A stretch of DNA of 41,105 bases from assembly GCA_016869835.1 (NCBI GenBank), contig VGDH01000009.1, forward strand, positions 1-41,105, given 5' to 3'. Shown here in pieces: positions 1-8,801 of this stretch. The DNA is from Alphaproteobacteria bacterium. GTDB lineage: Bacteria; Pseudomonadota; Alphaproteobacteria; Rhodobacterales; Rhodobacteraceae. Both the position numbers and the translations under genes were made by a program. Position 1 is the stretch's first letter, and each line of letters starts with the position of its first letter. Under the pieces are notes generated by a model. The model was not told where the DNA came from, searched no databases, and worked only from the letters and a program-made list of their open reading frames with translations.

Positions 1-73
1 GGGATAGCACAGCGCGCAGCCTCTGGCGATAGTGCGCAACGATACAGGGGGAAATCCCGCCAAGGAGACTGCA

Positions 74-1033
74 ATGATCCATCAAGACCCCGCTTTCACC
101 GCCAAAGGCCGCTTCTGGCGTGGCAATCTGCACACCCATTCGACGCGGTCAGATGGCGTGCTCAGCCCCGAAGAGGTCTGCCGCCGCTACAAGGCTGAAG
201 GCTATGATTTCATCGCGCTGACCGATCACTTCATCGGGGCCTACAATTATCCCATCGTCGATACCGCGCCGATGCGCGATGCAGGCTTTACCACCATCCT
301 TGGGGCTGAACTGCATTCGGGCGCCATGCAGAACGGCGAGCTGTGGCATATCCTGGCGGTCGGTCTTCCAGCCGATTTCGCGCCGTCGAACTCGCCCTGG
401 TTCGTGCCGGTCGAGGGGCAGGAGAGCGGGCCAGAGATCGCCGCGCGGGCGGTGGCGGCGGGGGCGTTCGTGGCAATCGCCCATCCGCAATGGTCGGGCC
501 TGACGCTGGCCGATGCGCGCTCCATCACCGCCGCCCATGCGGTCGAGATCTACAACCACGGTTGCGCCATGGGCTGCGACCGCGCCGACGGTGCCGCGAT
601 TGCCGATCTTTTGCTGACCGAGGGGCGGCGGCTGACCCTGATCGCCACCGATGACGCGCATTTCTCCGAGCCCGACCATTTCGGCGGCTGGGTCATGGTG
701 AAGGCAGAGGCAAATGAGCCGGAGGCGCTTCTGGCGGCGTTGAAGGCGGGGCATTTTTATTCGACCCAAGGGCCGGAACTGCGCGATGTGCGGGTTGAGG
801 ATGGTCACCTGATCGTCGAAAGCTCGGCCGTCGTGTCGGTCGTGGCTCTGGGCCATGGCACCGGGGCCAAGGCGGTTCATGGCCATTCCATGACCCGCGC
901 CGAGGTGCCGCTTGATCGGGTCCTGAATTCGCCATGGATCCGCGCCGCCGTGATCGACGCAGCGGGCAAGCGCGCCTGGTCGAACCCGATCTGGGTTGGC
1001 GCCCATGGCAAGAACCCGCGCGTCGCGGGTTAG
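74..1033 (+). CDS. PHP-domain metal-dependent hydrolase
   Basis: A 319-residue protein of the PHP (polymerase and histidinol phosphatase) family, probably a cytoplasmic metal-dependent phosphoesterase. The first metal motif is HTH at residues 20-22 followed by D27, and a TDH motif lies at 50-52. Further likely ligands are in GAELH, AIAHPQW and the late ATDDAH segment. I chose the ATG at 74 because AAGGAG lies six bases upstream. An in-frame GTG at 32 would add 14 residues with no family similarity. The gene converges on hutU and is separated from it by a GC-rich hairpin. The PHP family is diverse, and nothing here identifies the substrate. Confidence 0.85.
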   Translation: MIHQDPAFTAKGRFWRGNLHTHSTRSDGVLSPEEVCRRYKAEGYDFIALTDHFIGAYNYPIVDTAPMRDAGFTTILGAELHSGAMQNGELWHILAVGLPADFAPSNSPWFVPVEGQESGPEIAARAVAAGAFVAIAHPQWSGLTLADARSITAAHAVEIYNHGCAMGCDRADGAAIADLLLTEGRRLTLIATDDAHFSEPDHFGGWVMVKAEANEPEALLAALKAGHFYSTQGPELRDVRVEDGHLIVESSAVVSVVALGHGTGAKAVHGHSMTRAEVPLDRVLNSPWIRAAVIDAAGKRAWSNPIWVGAHGKNPRVAG

Positions 1034-1065
1034 ACCCAATTGGCCGGCATGGCGTGCCGGGACGG

Positions 1066-1120
1066 CCGGGGGTCCGGGGAGTGTCCCCCCCCGGACCCCG
1101 TGGGATTTTTGGGCGAAAGG
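1066..1120 (+). repeat. Dispersed intergenic repeat, degenerate copy A, with hairpin
   Basis: A GC hairpin with perfect 11-bp arms (GGGGTCCGGGG at 1069-1079, CCCCGGACCCC at 1089-1099) is followed by GTGGGATTTTTGGGCGAAAGG. It lies between the convergent PHP-domain gene and hutU. The layout (GC hairpin, then GGG-A-TTTTT) matches the better conserved copies at 14.7, 18.8 and 40.9 kb, but the AGATGAA end has decayed. It may act as a terminator. Confidence 0.5.
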
Positions 1121-1131
1121 GATAGAGGCCC

Positions 1132-2814
1132 TTAGTTCCCAGGGATCCCCGGCAGGCGCAGGTTCATGGCCTTCGCGTGATCCTCGGCAATGTCATAGCC
1201 CGCATCGGCATGGCGCATGACGCCGGTGGCCGGGTCGTTCCACAGGACATTTTTCAGGCGGCGCGCGGCGTCCTCGGTGCCATCGGCGACGATGACCATG
1301 CCGGAATGCTGGGAAAAGCCCATGCCCACCCCGCCGCCGTGATGCAAGCTCACCCAGGTCGCGCCCGAGGCGGTGTTGAGAAGTGCGTTCAGAAGCGGCC
1401 AGTCGGAAACGGCGTCTGAGCCGTCCTTCATCGCCTCGGTTTCGCGATTGGGCGAGGCGACTGAGCCCGAATCCAGGTGGTCGCGCCCGATGACGATGGG
1501 GGCTTTCAACTCACCCGATGCCACCATCTCGTTGAACATCAACCCCGCGCGGTGGCGGTCGCCAAGGCCGATCCAGCAGATGCGGGCGGGCAGGCCCTGA
1601 AACGCAATCCGCTCGCCCGCCATATCCAGCCAGCGGTGCAGGTGGGCGTTTTCCGGGAACAGCTTTTTCATCGCCGCATCGGTCTTGCGGATATCTTCCG
1701 GGTCGCCCGACAGCGCACACCAGCGGAAGGGGCCGATGCCCTTGCAGAAGAGGGGCCGGATATAGGCGGGCACGAAACCGGGGAAGGCGAAGGCGTTTTG
1801 AAGGCCTTCGTCCTGCGCCACCTGCCGGATGTTGTTGCCGTAATCCAGCGTCGGCACGCCTGCGTTCCAGAAATCGACCATGGCGGCGACATGTGTGCGC
1901 ATCGAAGTGCGGGCGGCTTTCTCGACGGCCTTCGGGTCGCTTTCCTGCTTCGCGCGCCATTCCGCGACAGTCCAGCCCTGCGGCAGATAGCCGTGCAGAG
2001 GGTCATGGGCCGAGGTCTGGTCGGTCACGATATCGGGGCGATGACCGCCCGCCTTCATGCGGCGGACCAGTTCCGGGAACACATCAGCGGCATTGCCAAG
2101 AAGGCCGACCGATTTCGCCTCGCCCTTGGCTGTCCAACCGTCGATCAATGCCAGAGCTTCATCCAAAGTCTTGGCTTTGGCATCGAGATAGCGGGTCCGG
2201 ATGCGGAAATCGATCCGCGTCTCATCGCATTCCACAGCCAGACAGCAGGCCCCGGCCATCACGGCCGCCAAGGGTTGCGCGCCGCCCATGCCGCCCAGCC
2301 CCCCGGTCAGGATCCACTTGCCGTTCAGATCGCCGCCGTAATGCTGGCGGCCCGCCTCGGCAAAGGTCTCATAAGTGCCCTGCACGATGCCCTGGGTGCC
2401 GATATAGATCCACGACCCGGCGGTCATCTGGCCATACATCGCCAGACCCTTCTTATCGAGCTCGTTGAAATGCTCCCATGTCGCCCAATGCGGCACGAGG
2501 TTGGAATTGGCGATCAGTACGCGGGGGGCGTCCTTGTGGGTGCGGAACACGCCCACCGGCTTGCCCGATTGCACCAGAAGCGTCTCGTCCGCTTCCAGCG
2601 TTTTCAGCGTGGCGACGATGCGATCAAAATCCTCCCACGTCCGGGCGGCGCGGCCGATACCGCCGTAAACCACCAGCTCATGAGGGTTTTCGGCCACATC
2701 GGGATGCAGGTTGTTCATCAGCATCCGCATTGCGGCCTCGGTCAGCCAGCTTTTGGCGGTGATTTCGGGGCCGGTCGGGGGGTAAATGTCGCGGGTGTTA
2801 TGGCGGCTGTTCAT
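1132..2814 (-). CDS. hutU: Urocanate hydratase
   Basis: Urocanase, the second step of histidine degradation: urocanate plus water gives 4-imidazolone-5-propionate, using tightly bound NAD+ as an electrophile. The 560-residue length is close to the usual ~556. Family landmarks are the N-terminal [18 protein letters not shown] block, the glycine-rich NAD site [10 protein letters not shown] in the middle, [13 protein letters not shown] with its cysteine, and [16 protein letters not shown] near the C-terminus. The ATG is preceded by GAGG with five-base spacing. It is the last gene of the leftward hutI-hutH-hutU run, 24 bases after hutH, and is probably repressed by HutC through the shared control region near 5.6 kb. 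Confidence 0.97.
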   Translation of the reverse strand: MNSRHNTRDIYPPTGPEITAKSWLTEAAMRMLMNNLHPDVAENPHELVVYGGIGRAARTWEDFDRIVATLKTLEADETLLVQSGKPVGVFRTHKDAPRVLIANSNLVPHWATWEHFNELDKKGLAMYGQMTAGSWIYIGTQGIVQGTYETFAEAGRQHYGGDLNGKWILTGGLGGMGGAQPLAAVMAGACCLAVECDETRIDFRIRTRYLDAKAKTLDEALALIDGWTAKGEAKSVGLLGNAADVFPELVRRMKAGGHRPDIVTDQTSAHDPLHGYLPQGWTVAEWRAKQESDPKAVEKAARTSMRTHVAAMVDFWNAGVPTLDYGNNIRQVAQDEGLQNAFAFPGFVPAYIRPLFCKGIGPFRWCALSGDPEDIRKTDAAMKKLFPENAHLHRWLDMAGERIAFQGLPARICWIGLGDRHRAGLMFNEMVASGELKAPIVIGRDHLDSGSVASPNRETEAMKDGSDAVSDWPLLNALLNTASGATWVSLHHGGGVGMGFSQHSGMVIVADGTEDAARRLKNVLWNDPATGVMRHADAGYDIAEDHAKAMNLRLPGIPGN

Positions 2815-2838
2815 GGGGAACCTCGGGAAAAGGGGCCG

Positions 2839-4377
2839 TCAGGCGGCGAGTTTCGGCATAGGGGTGTCAGTGACGGCAACCAGATCGCCAGTGCCGATCA
2901 GGCGGGCGGCCTGCGCAATATCGTCGGCCATGTAGCGGTCATCGCCCAAGGCCGGCACATCGGCCCGCAGCCGGGCGATGGCCGCTGCAAGAGGGGCCGA
3001 GGTGGGCAGGGGCGCGCGGAATTCGATGCCTTGGGCCGCACAAAGTGCCTCGACCCCTAGTATGACGTTCAGGTTCGCCACCATCCGCCCCAGACGCCTC
3101 GCGCCATGGGCGGCCATCGAGACATGGTCCTCTTGATTGGCGCTGGTCGGTGTCGAATCGATCACCGTCGGATGGGCCATGTGCTTGTTTTCGCTCATCA
3201 AGGCCGCTGTCGTCACCTCGGCGATCATGAAGCCCGAGTTCAGCCCAGGCTTTGGCGTCAGGAAAGCGGGTAGGTCAAAAGACAAGACCGGATCAACCAT
3301 CAGCGCCACGCGCCGCTGGGCAATCGCGCCGATTTCCGACAGGGCCATTGCGATCATGTCGGCGGCAAATCCCACCGGTTCGGCGTGAAAGTTCCCGCCC
3401 GAGACGATCATGCCAGCCTCGGTCAGCACCAGCGGGTTGTCGGTGGCGGCATTGGCCTCGATCTCCAGCGTGCGGGCGGCCTGACGCATGACGTCCATCG
3501 CGGCCCCCGCGACCTGCGGCTGGCAGCGGATGCAATAGGGGTCCTGCACGCGGCTGTCCCCCTCGCGGTGGCTTTCCCGGATGATCGAACCATCGAGAAG
3601 TGCACGCAGCGCGGCGGCGGCCTCGATCTGGCCGGGATGGCCGCGCAGGCTGTGGATTTCGGGTTGCAGGGGCGCGGTTGACCCCATGATCGCGTCGGTC
3701 GACAGCGCCGAGGTCACAAGCGCCCCAAGAGCAGCGCGCCAACCGTCAAAAAGCCCGGCCAGCGCATAGGCGGTGGAAAACTGGGTGCCATTGATTAGGG
3801 CAAGACCCTCTTTCGCGCCCAGGGTGATCGGAGAAAGTCCTGCCTCTGAAAGGGCTTCTGTGGCAGGTTTCATCTGATTTCTGAACTCGGCCTGACCATG
3901 GCCCAGCATCGCGGCGGTCATATGGGCCAAAGGCGCCAGATCGCCCGAGGCACCGACCGAGCCTTGTGCCGGGATCACCGGGGTGACGCCTTTTTCCAGC
4001 ATGGCCTCAAGAAGGGTCACAACCTCATGCCGCACACCAGACGCCCCGCGCCCAAGCGACAAAAGCTTCAACACCATCATCAGCCGGGCCGTGGCGCGCG
4101 GCATTGCCTCACCCACGCCGCAGCAATGCGACAGGATCAGATTGCGCTGCAAGGTCGCGGTGTCTTCCGTCGCGATCTTGATCGAGGCGAGTTTGCCAAA
4201 GCCGGTGTTCACACCATAAACCGCCTCGAACCCGCTGGCGGCAGCCTCAATCATCGCCGCCGCACGGTCGATGCCGGTGCGTGCCGAAGGATGCAGCCGC
4301 GCCGGGGCTTCCGTCCGCCAGATGTGTTCCAATTGGGCAAGGGTTGTCTCGCCGGGGATCAGGATTTCAGGCGTCAA
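2839..4377 (-). CDS. hutH: Histidine ammonia-lyase
   Basis: Histidase removes ammonia from L-histidine to give urocanate, the entry step of the pathway. The Ala-Ser-Gly triad that cyclises to the MIO electrophile is at residues 143-145 in [23 protein letters not shown] near residue 54 is also typical. I chose a TTG start at 4377 because GGAGG lies five bases upstream and because it puts the triad at almost exactly the position found in well-studied histidases (142-144). A longer reading frame from 4497 adds 40 residues that merely lie antiparallel-free over the end of hutI and look unlike the family. The start overlaps the last 11 bases of hutI, suggesting translational coupling. The protein is 512 residues, about normal. 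Confidence 0.96.
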   Translation of the reverse strand: MTPEILIPGETTLAQLEHIWRTEAPARLHPSARTGIDRAAAMIEAAASGFEAVYGVNTGFGKLASIKIATEDTATLQRNLILSHCCGVGEAMPRATARLMMVLKLLSLGRGASGVRHEVVTLLEAMLEKGVTPVIPAQGSVGASGDLAPLAHMTAAMLGHGQAEFRNQMKPATEALSEAGLSPITLGAKEGLALINGTQFSTAYALAGLFDGWRAALGALVTSALSTDAIMGSTAPLQPEIHSLRGHPGQIEAAAALRALLDGSIIRESHREGDSRVQDPYCIRCQPQVAGAAMDVMRQAARTLEIEANAATDNPLVLTEAGMIVSGGNFHAEPVGFAADMIAMALSEIGAIAQRRVALMVDPVLSFDLPAFLTPKPGLNSGFMIAEVTTAALMSENKHMAHPTVIDSTPTSANQEDHVSMAAHGARRLGRMVANLNVILGVEALCAAQGIEFRAPLPTSAPLAAAIARLRADVPALGDDRYMADDIAQAARLIGTGDLVAVTDTPMPKLAA

Positions 4378-5566
4378 TTCGGCCTCCGAAGATGCGGGCG
4401 TGAAGGGGCGTCGCCCCGATGCGATAGGACAGTTCGGCCGGGTGGGTGGCATCCCAGATGCACAGATCGGCCAGTTGGCCGGGGGCAAACGTGCCACGGT
4501 CGGTCAGACCAAGCGCGCGGGCGGCGTGGCGGGTGGTGCCTTGCAACGCCTCGAGCGGGGTCATGCGGAAAAGCGTGCAGGCCATGTTCATCGCCAAGGG
4601 CAGCGAGGCGATAGGCGAAGAGCCTGGGTTGAAATCGGTTGCAACCGCCATCGGCACGCCAGAGGCGCGGAAGGCGGTGATGGGGGGCATTTGCGTTTCG
4701 CGCAGGGTGTAGAAGGCACCGGGCAGGATGACGGCGACGGAGCCTGCGCGGGCCATTGCCTGCACGCCATCATCACCGATGTATTCGACATGGTCGCAAG
4801 AAAGCGCGCCCATCCCAGCCGCCAGAACTGCGCCCTTCAGGTCGGATAGCTGTTCGGCATGAAGCTTGATCGGCAGGTTAAGTGCCTTGGCCGCTCGGAA
4901 CAGCCGCGCGACCTGATCGGGCGAAAAGGCGATGCCTTCGCAAAAGGCATCTACCGCGTCGATCAGGCCCTCTGCCTGGGCCGCCTGCAAGGAAGGGATC
5001 GCCACCTCGTCGATATAGGCATCCGCGCGGCCTTTGTATTCGGGCGGTATGGCGTGGGCCGCAAGATGTGTAGTGACAACGCGCAGGGGGCGATGGGCCG
5101 CGATCTGGCGGGCGACGCGCAGCATCTTCAACTCATCCGCCACAGTCAGGCCGTAGCCGGATTTCACCTCGATCGTGGTGGCGCCGGCAGCGATCATGAG
5201 ATCGGCGCGGGTCAGGGCGGATGCGAGAAGCTCTTCTTCGCTTGCGGCGCGGGTCGCGGTGACGGTCGAGAGGATACCCCCGCCCGCCCGCCCGATCTCT
5301 TCATAGCTCGCCCCATTCAGGCGCATTTCGAATTCCACCGCCCGGTGACCGCCAAAGACGATATGGCTGTGACAATCAATCAGGCCCGGCGTCACAAGGC
5401 GACCGCCGCAATCATGCGAGGGCAGGGCGCGTTGCGCCGCGCTCAGATTGCACATCTGTCCAATCCAGCGGATGCGGCCCGCCTCGATCTCGACCGCGCC
5501 AACCTCGATCAGCCCATAACCGTCGGTCATGGTTGCAAGGGTTGCCTGGGTGAGTAGAGTCGCCAT
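4367..5566 (-). CDS. hutI: Imidazolonepropionase
   Basis: Third step of histidine degradation: hydrolysis of 4-imidazolone-5-propionate to N-formimino-L-glutamate. The 399-residue protein belongs to the amidohydrolase superfamily. It shows the HxH metal motif in [12 protein letters not shown], the KLHAEQ segment, and a late ATDFNPGS containing the aspartate ligand. I chose the ATG at 5566 because the sequence from [13 protein letters not shown] matches the usual family start, while upstream codons run back through the operator region. It is the first gene of the leftward hut run and is divergent from hutF. Its 3' end overlaps hutH. Confidence 0.95.
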   Translation of the reverse strand: MATLLTQATLATMTDGYGLIEVGAVEIEAGRIRWIGQMCNLSAAQRALPSHDCGGRLVTPGLIDCHSHIVFGGHRAVEFEMRLNGASYEEIGRAGGGILSTVTATRAASEEELLASALTRADLMIAAGATTIEVKSGYGLTVADELKMLRVARQIAAHRPLRVVTTHLAAHAIPPEYKGRADAYIDEVAIPSLQAAQAEGLIDAVDAFCEGIAFSPDQVARLFRAAKALNLPIKLHAEQLSDLKGAVLAAGMGALSCDHVEYIGDDGVQAMARAGSVAVILPGAFYTLRETQMPPITAFRASGVPMAVATDFNPGSSPIASLPLAMNMACTLFRMTPLEALQGTTRHAARALGLTDRGTFAPGQLADLCIWDATHPAELSYRIGATPLHARIFGGRIDA

Positions 5567-5594
5567 CGGGCTTGCCTTTTGTCTGCACTTGGCC

Positions 5595-5616
5595 ATAATA
5601 TGTCTGCACATAATAT
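5595..5616. promoter_or_regulatory. Probable HutC operator between hutI and hutF
   Basis: A 22-bp near-perfect palindrome: left arm ATAATATGT (5595-5603), spacer CTGC, right arm ACATAATAT (5608-5616), with 8 of 9 arm positions paired and a perfect TATGT-N4-ACATA core. TGTCTGCAC occurs a second time at 5580-5588, 21 bases upstream, perhaps an auxiliary half-site. Its place between the divergent hut genes, with a hutC gene in the same locus, makes HutC the obvious binder. GntR/HutC regulators generally bind short TGT-N-ACA palindromes. Binding is inferred, not shown. Confidence 0.7.
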
Positions 5617-5639
5617 CCCATGTCAAGCCGAGGGCGTCA

Positions 5640-6998
5640 ATGACAGTGATCCATGCCAAGACCGCGCTTTTGCCTGAAGGTTGGGCGCAGGATGTTCAGG
5701 TGACGCTTGAGGCAGGCAGGGTAGCCGCCATCACCAAAGGCGCGCCCCCGGCGGGGCATCGGGTGGATTGCCTCTTGCCTGCGCCGACCAACCTGCACTC
5801 CCATGCCTTTCAGCGCGCCATGGCGGGTATGACCGAATATCGCAGCGCCGGGCAGGACAGTTTCTGGACCTGGCGGACGCTGATGTATCGCTTTCTCGAT
5901 CGCCTCTCGCCCGAGGATGTGCAGGCGATTGCGGCGATGGTGATGGTCGAGATGGCCGAGGCAGGTTATGCGGCGGTGGCCGAGTTTCATTATCTGCACC
6001 ACGCCCCGGGCGGCGGAACCTATGACAATCTGGCCGAAATGTCGGCGCGCATCGCGGCGGCGGCGGCTGAAACCGGGCTGGGGCTGACCCATCTGCCGGT
6101 GCTTTACGAGCGCGGCGGCTGTGATGGGCGGGCGCTGACGGCGGGGCAGCTGCGCTTTGGCAGTGATCTCGATCGCTTCGCCCGGCTGTGGGAGGCAGCA
6201 GGCAAGGCGCTTGCGAACCTCCCCGCCGACACGATCTTGGGCGTCGCGCCCCATTCCTTGCGCGCCGCGAGCTCCGAAGGCATCCGCGCCGCCGCACAGC
6301 TGAACCCCAAGGCACCGATCCATATTCATGTCGCCGAGCAGGCGGCCGAGGTAACCGAGGTCAAGGCGGCAACCGGGGCGCGGCCGGTGGAATGGCTGAT
6401 CGGGAACGCCGATCTTTCGCCGCGCTGGTGCCTGATCCATGCCACCCAGATGGAAGCCTTTGAAACCGAGGCCATGGCGAAATCGGGCGCGGTTGCGGGT
6501 CTGTGCCCGATCACCGAGGCCAATCTGGGCGATGGCATCTTTGATGGGGTGCGGTTTCAGGCCCATGGCGGGGTTTACGGGGTGGGATCGGACAGCAACC
6601 TGCGGATCTCGCTGTCCGAGGAACTGCGGCTTTTGGAGTATTCCCAGCGTCTGGCCGCCAAAGGGCGCGCCCTGCTGGCAGATGGGGCGCGATCCACCGG
6701 GCGGGTGCTTTATGAGACGGTTTGCAAGGGCGGCGCGCTTGCTGCCGGGCGCGAGGCCGGGCAGATTGCGGTCGGCAACTGGGCCGACCTGATGGCGCTG
6801 GATTGTTCGGGCCCGGATCTGGGGGCGCGCGCGCGGGATATGCTCTTGGATACCTATGTCTTTGCCGGGGATGACCGCATGGTGGCCGATCTGTGGTCTG
6901 CCGGTCGCCACATCGTCCGTGGCGGGCGCCATGCCCGGCGCCATGGCATCGTGGCGGATTATCGTGCCGCGATTGCGCGGCTGAGGGACGCGCTGTGA
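5640..6998 (+). CDS. hutF: Formimidoylglutamate deiminase
   Basis: HutF converts N-formimino-L-glutamate to N-formyl-L-glutamate plus ammonia, the Pseudomonas-type five-step branch. The 452-residue amidohydrolase has the HxH metal site in TNLHSHAFQRAMAG, PEDVQAIAAMVMVEMAEAGY, HIHVAEQ in the middle, and GSDSNLRISL carrying the metal-binding aspartate. SHAFQRAMAG and the FWTWR segment are characteristic of HutF rather than HutI. The ATG at 5640 gives the normal family N-terminus. Upstream in-frame codons cross the operator and encode no conserved sequence. The gene is divergent from hutI and is followed by hutC with a four-base GTGA overlap. HutF requires a HutG deformylase downstream, and none is visible in the window. 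Confidence 0.95.
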   Translation: MTVIHAKTALLPEGWAQDVQVTLEAGRVAAITKGAPPAGHRVDCLLPAPTNLHSHAFQRAMAGMTEYRSAGQDSFWTWRTLMYRFLDRLSPEDVQAIAAMVMVEMAEAGYAAVAEFHYLHHAPGGGTYDNLAEMSARIAAAAAETGLGLTHLPVLYERGGCDGRALTAGQLRFGSDLDRFARLWEAAGKALANLPADTILGVAPHSLRAASSEGIRAAAQLNPKAPIHIHVAEQAAEVTEVKAATGARPVEWLIGNADLSPRWCLIHATQMEAFETEAMAKSGAVAGLCPITEANLGDGIFDGVRFQAHGGVYGVGSDSNLRISLSEELRLLEYSQRLAAKGRALLADGARSTGRVLYETVCKGGALAAGREAGQIAVGNWADLMALDCSGPDLGARARDMLLDTYVFAGDDRMVADLWSAGRHIVRGGRHARRHGIVADYRAAIARLRDAL

Positions 6999-7708
6999 CC
7001 GGCGCGGGTGGAAAGGCGTCTGGCTCCAGGGGTTGGGAGGATATCCGCGCCGAGGTGTTGCGCCGGATCCGGGCGCGCGAATGGGCGCCGGGGGCGCAGA
7101 TCCCGATCGAGGAAGAGCTGGCCGCCGAATTCGGCGTCGCGCGCGCCACGGTGAACCGCGCGCTGCGCGATCTGGCCGAGGCGGGCGTGCTGGAGCGCCG
7201 TCGCAAGGCGGGCACGCGGGTGGCGGCATTGCCGGTGCGCAAGGCGACGCTGGAGATCCCGGTGATCCGTCAGGAGATCGAGGCGCGCGGGCAGGTCCAC
7301 AGTTTTCAGGTCCTGAAACAGGCCTTCATGGAGCCGCCGGTGCCGGTGGCCTCGCGCCTTGGTCTGCCGCCGGGGATCAAGCTTTTGTATCTTGAGACGC
7401 TGCACCTGGCCGATGGCAAGCCCTTTGCCTTTGAAACGCGTTGGCTGAATTCCGAGATCCTGCCGCGCCCGATGCCGGACTTCCAAAGCCTGAGCGCCAA
7501 TGAATGGCTGGTGTCCCATGTTGCCTATGTCACCGGCGATATCGCGCTAAGCGCCGAAGGGGCCAGCCCGCGCGAGGCGGCGGTTCTGGGGGTGACACCC
7601 GGAACGGCGCTGTTCGTGACCGAGCGGATGACCTGGACCGCCGACAGCCCCATCACTTTTGTCCGGCTGGCCCATGGTCCGGGCTACCGGGTGCAGATGC
7701 TGGTCTGA
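6995..7708 (+). CDS. hutC: GntR-family histidine utilisation repressor
   Basis: A 237-residue GntR regulator of the HutC subfamily. A winged helix-turn-helix occupies about residues 15-75 (IPIEEELAAEFGVARATVNR is the recognition region), followed by a UTRA ligand-binding domain ending in FVTERMTW and a LAHGPGYRVQ motif. In this family urocanate usually relieves repression of the hut genes. The start is GTG at 6995, overlapping the hutF stop as GTGA, so the two are probably translationally coupled and HutC is likely to control its own production through the 5595-5616 palindrome. Confidence 0.93.
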   Translation: MTGAGGKASGSRGWEDIRAEVLRRIRAREWAPGAQIPIEEELAAEFGVARATVNRALRDLAEAGVLERRRKAGTRVAALPVRKATLEIPVIRQEIEARGQVHSFQVLKQAFMEPPVPVASRLGLPPGIKLLYLETLHLADGKPFAFETRWLNSEILPRPMPDFQSLSANEWLVSHVAYVTGDIALSAEGASPREAAVLGVTPGTALFVTERMTWTADSPITFVRLAHGPGYRVQMLV

Positions 7709-7734
7709 GGCCGCGCGCTGGCGTGGGCCGGGGA

Positions 7735-7769
7735 AGCCTCCGGCGAGGGTATTTGGGCCAAGATGAACC
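7735..7769 (+). repeat. Dispersed intergenic repeat, copy B
   Basis: Contains CTCCGGCGAGGGTATTTG and then GGCCAAGATGAACC, nearly the same wording as copy E at 23.55 kb. It lies between convergent hutC and the LysR gene. The upstream GC hairpin seen in other copies is reduced here. Confidence 0.6.
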
Positions 7770-7787
7770 GGCGGGCGCGGGCGATTT

Positions 7788-7830
7788 GGTCTAGCGTTGG
7801 GGGGTCTAGCGTTGGGAGGTCTAGCGTTGG
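7788..7830 (-). repeat. Three 15-bp tandem repeats across the LysR gene stop codon
   Basis: GGTCTAGCGTTGG occurs at 7788-7800, 7803-7815 and 7818-7830, exactly 15 bases apart. On the minus strand each unit reads CAACGCTAG, so the last two codons and stop of the LysR gene (Gln-Arg-stop) are repeated twice more in frame beyond the true end. Replication slippage over the 3' end is the simplest origin. Confidence 0.9.
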
Positions 7831-8672
7831 CCAAAGACCTTCAGCACGGTCTTGGTCAGCCGTTTGTGCATGCGCTGGGGGCGGTGGCGCTGGTGCATCA
7901 CGACATAGACCGGCTGGCTGATCGGATCGACATCGGTGACGGCCATGAACTTGCCACCCTCGGTCAGGGTGGCGGCGGTGCGGTCCAGCACGAAGGCCGC
8001 GCCGCCCAAGGCTTGCAGAAGGCCGGCCACGGCCGCTTCCTGACCCGAGGCAAAGGGTGTGGCTGACATTTCCGGCAGGGCCTGGGCGTGGGCAGCGTCA
8101 AAGGCGGGGGCATAGGAGGCGCGGATGTAGCGGTCAGGCCGCAGATCGGCGCGGCGCTGTCCGGTCGAGGAGATCAGGTGATAGCTGATCTCGCCCACCG
8201 AGGCGAAATGCAGGTCGGGCTGGGGCTGGGGCGAAAACAGGATGGCAAAGTCGAGCGCGCCCCTGGCCACATCCTGACACATCTGGATCGAGTAATCGGG
8301 CTCGATATAAAAGGCGCAATCGGGCAGGGCCCTGCGAAAGGCGCCCATCCAGCCGCCGATCCGTCCGGCGGCCAGATCGTGCTGGATGCCGATGCGCAGG
8401 CTGACCGCCGCATCGCCCGAGGGCGCGACGGATCTTTGCGCTTCGGTCCAGGCATGGCGCAGGCCGCTGGCATGGGGCAGGAATTTGAGCCCCTCGGTCG
8501 TAAGCTGGGTGCCCGCGCGCGACCGTGAAAAGAGCCGCCCGCCCACCGATTGTTCCAGAACTTGCACCCGGGCCGATACGGTGGACTGGGTGATTTCAAG
8601 CCGTTCCGCAGTGCGGTGAAAGCTTCGAGTTTCGACAAGGTCAAGGAAAGTGTCGAGAAGTTCTATCTGCAT
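7821..8672 (-). CDS. LysR-family transcriptional regulator
   Basis: A 283-residue LysR-type regulator. The N-terminal winged helix-turn-helix (about 1-60) contains SFHRTAERLEITQSTVSARV and GGRLFSR, both typical. A periplasmic-binding-protein-like effector domain follows (about 90-283). The gene is divergent from the first FAD oxidoreductase/GcvT gene with a 129-base space that contains a LysR-type palindrome, so it most likely controls the catabolic series at 8.8-19.9 kb. The inducer is unknown but is presumably the pathway substrate or an intermediate. The effector domain is somewhat short for the family and ends at the triple 15-bp repeat. Confidence 0.92.
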   Translation of the reverse strand: MQIELLDTFLDLVETRSFHRTAERLEITQSTVSARVQVLEQSVGGRLFSRSRAGTQLTTEGLKFLPHASGLRHAWTEAQRSVAPSGDAAVSLRIGIQHDLAAGRIGGWMGAFRRALPDCAFYIEPDYSIQMCQDVARGALDFAILFSPQPQPDLHFASVGEISYHLISSTGQRRADLRPDRYIRASYAPAFDAAHAQALPEMSATPFASGQEAAVAGLLQALGGAAFVLDRTAATLTEGGKFMAVTDVDPISQPVYVVMHQRHRPQRMHKRLTKTVLKVFGQR

Positions 8673-8706
8673 CGGTCACGCCTCGTGGCATCGGCCCACA
8701 GGGGCC

Positions 8707-8725
8707 TGATCGGATAGACCGATCA
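8707..8725. promoter_or_regulatory. LysR-type binding palindrome (ATC-N9-GAT)
   Basis: Perfect inverted repeat TGATCGG (8707-8713), ATAGA, CCGATCA (8719-8725). It contains ATC-N9-GAT and thus the T-N11-A core expected for LysR regulators. It sits between the divergent LysR gene and the first catabolic gene, upstream of a plausible promoter, the usual place for an activator recognition site. Confidence 0.65.
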
Positions 8726-8745
8726 ATAGAGCGGCATTGGCCAGA

Positions 8746-8774
8746 TTGAAAGGTTTTTTCGCGCAGGTGATAGT
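8746..8774 (+). promoter_or_regulatory. Possible promoter of the demethylation gene series
   Basis: TTGAAA (8746-8751) and GATAGT (8769-8774) are separated by 17 bases, resembling a sigma-70-type promoter. It lies 20 bases downstream of the LysR palindrome and 27 bases upstream of the first gene's ATG. The match to consensus is moderate, so this is tentative. Confidence 0.4.
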
Positions 8775-8801
8775 GGCCGCGGAATTCTTGGGAGGCGCAT
8801 C

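Noticed and set aside
1477-3060. A 527-codon open frame antisense to hutU
   Set aside because: It crosses hutU and runs into hutH with no motif or ribosome-binding site; hutU is unmistakable on the other strand.
5637-7229. A 530-codon open frame antisense to hutF and hutC
   Set aside because: Covers two well-supported genes and has no domain content of its own.
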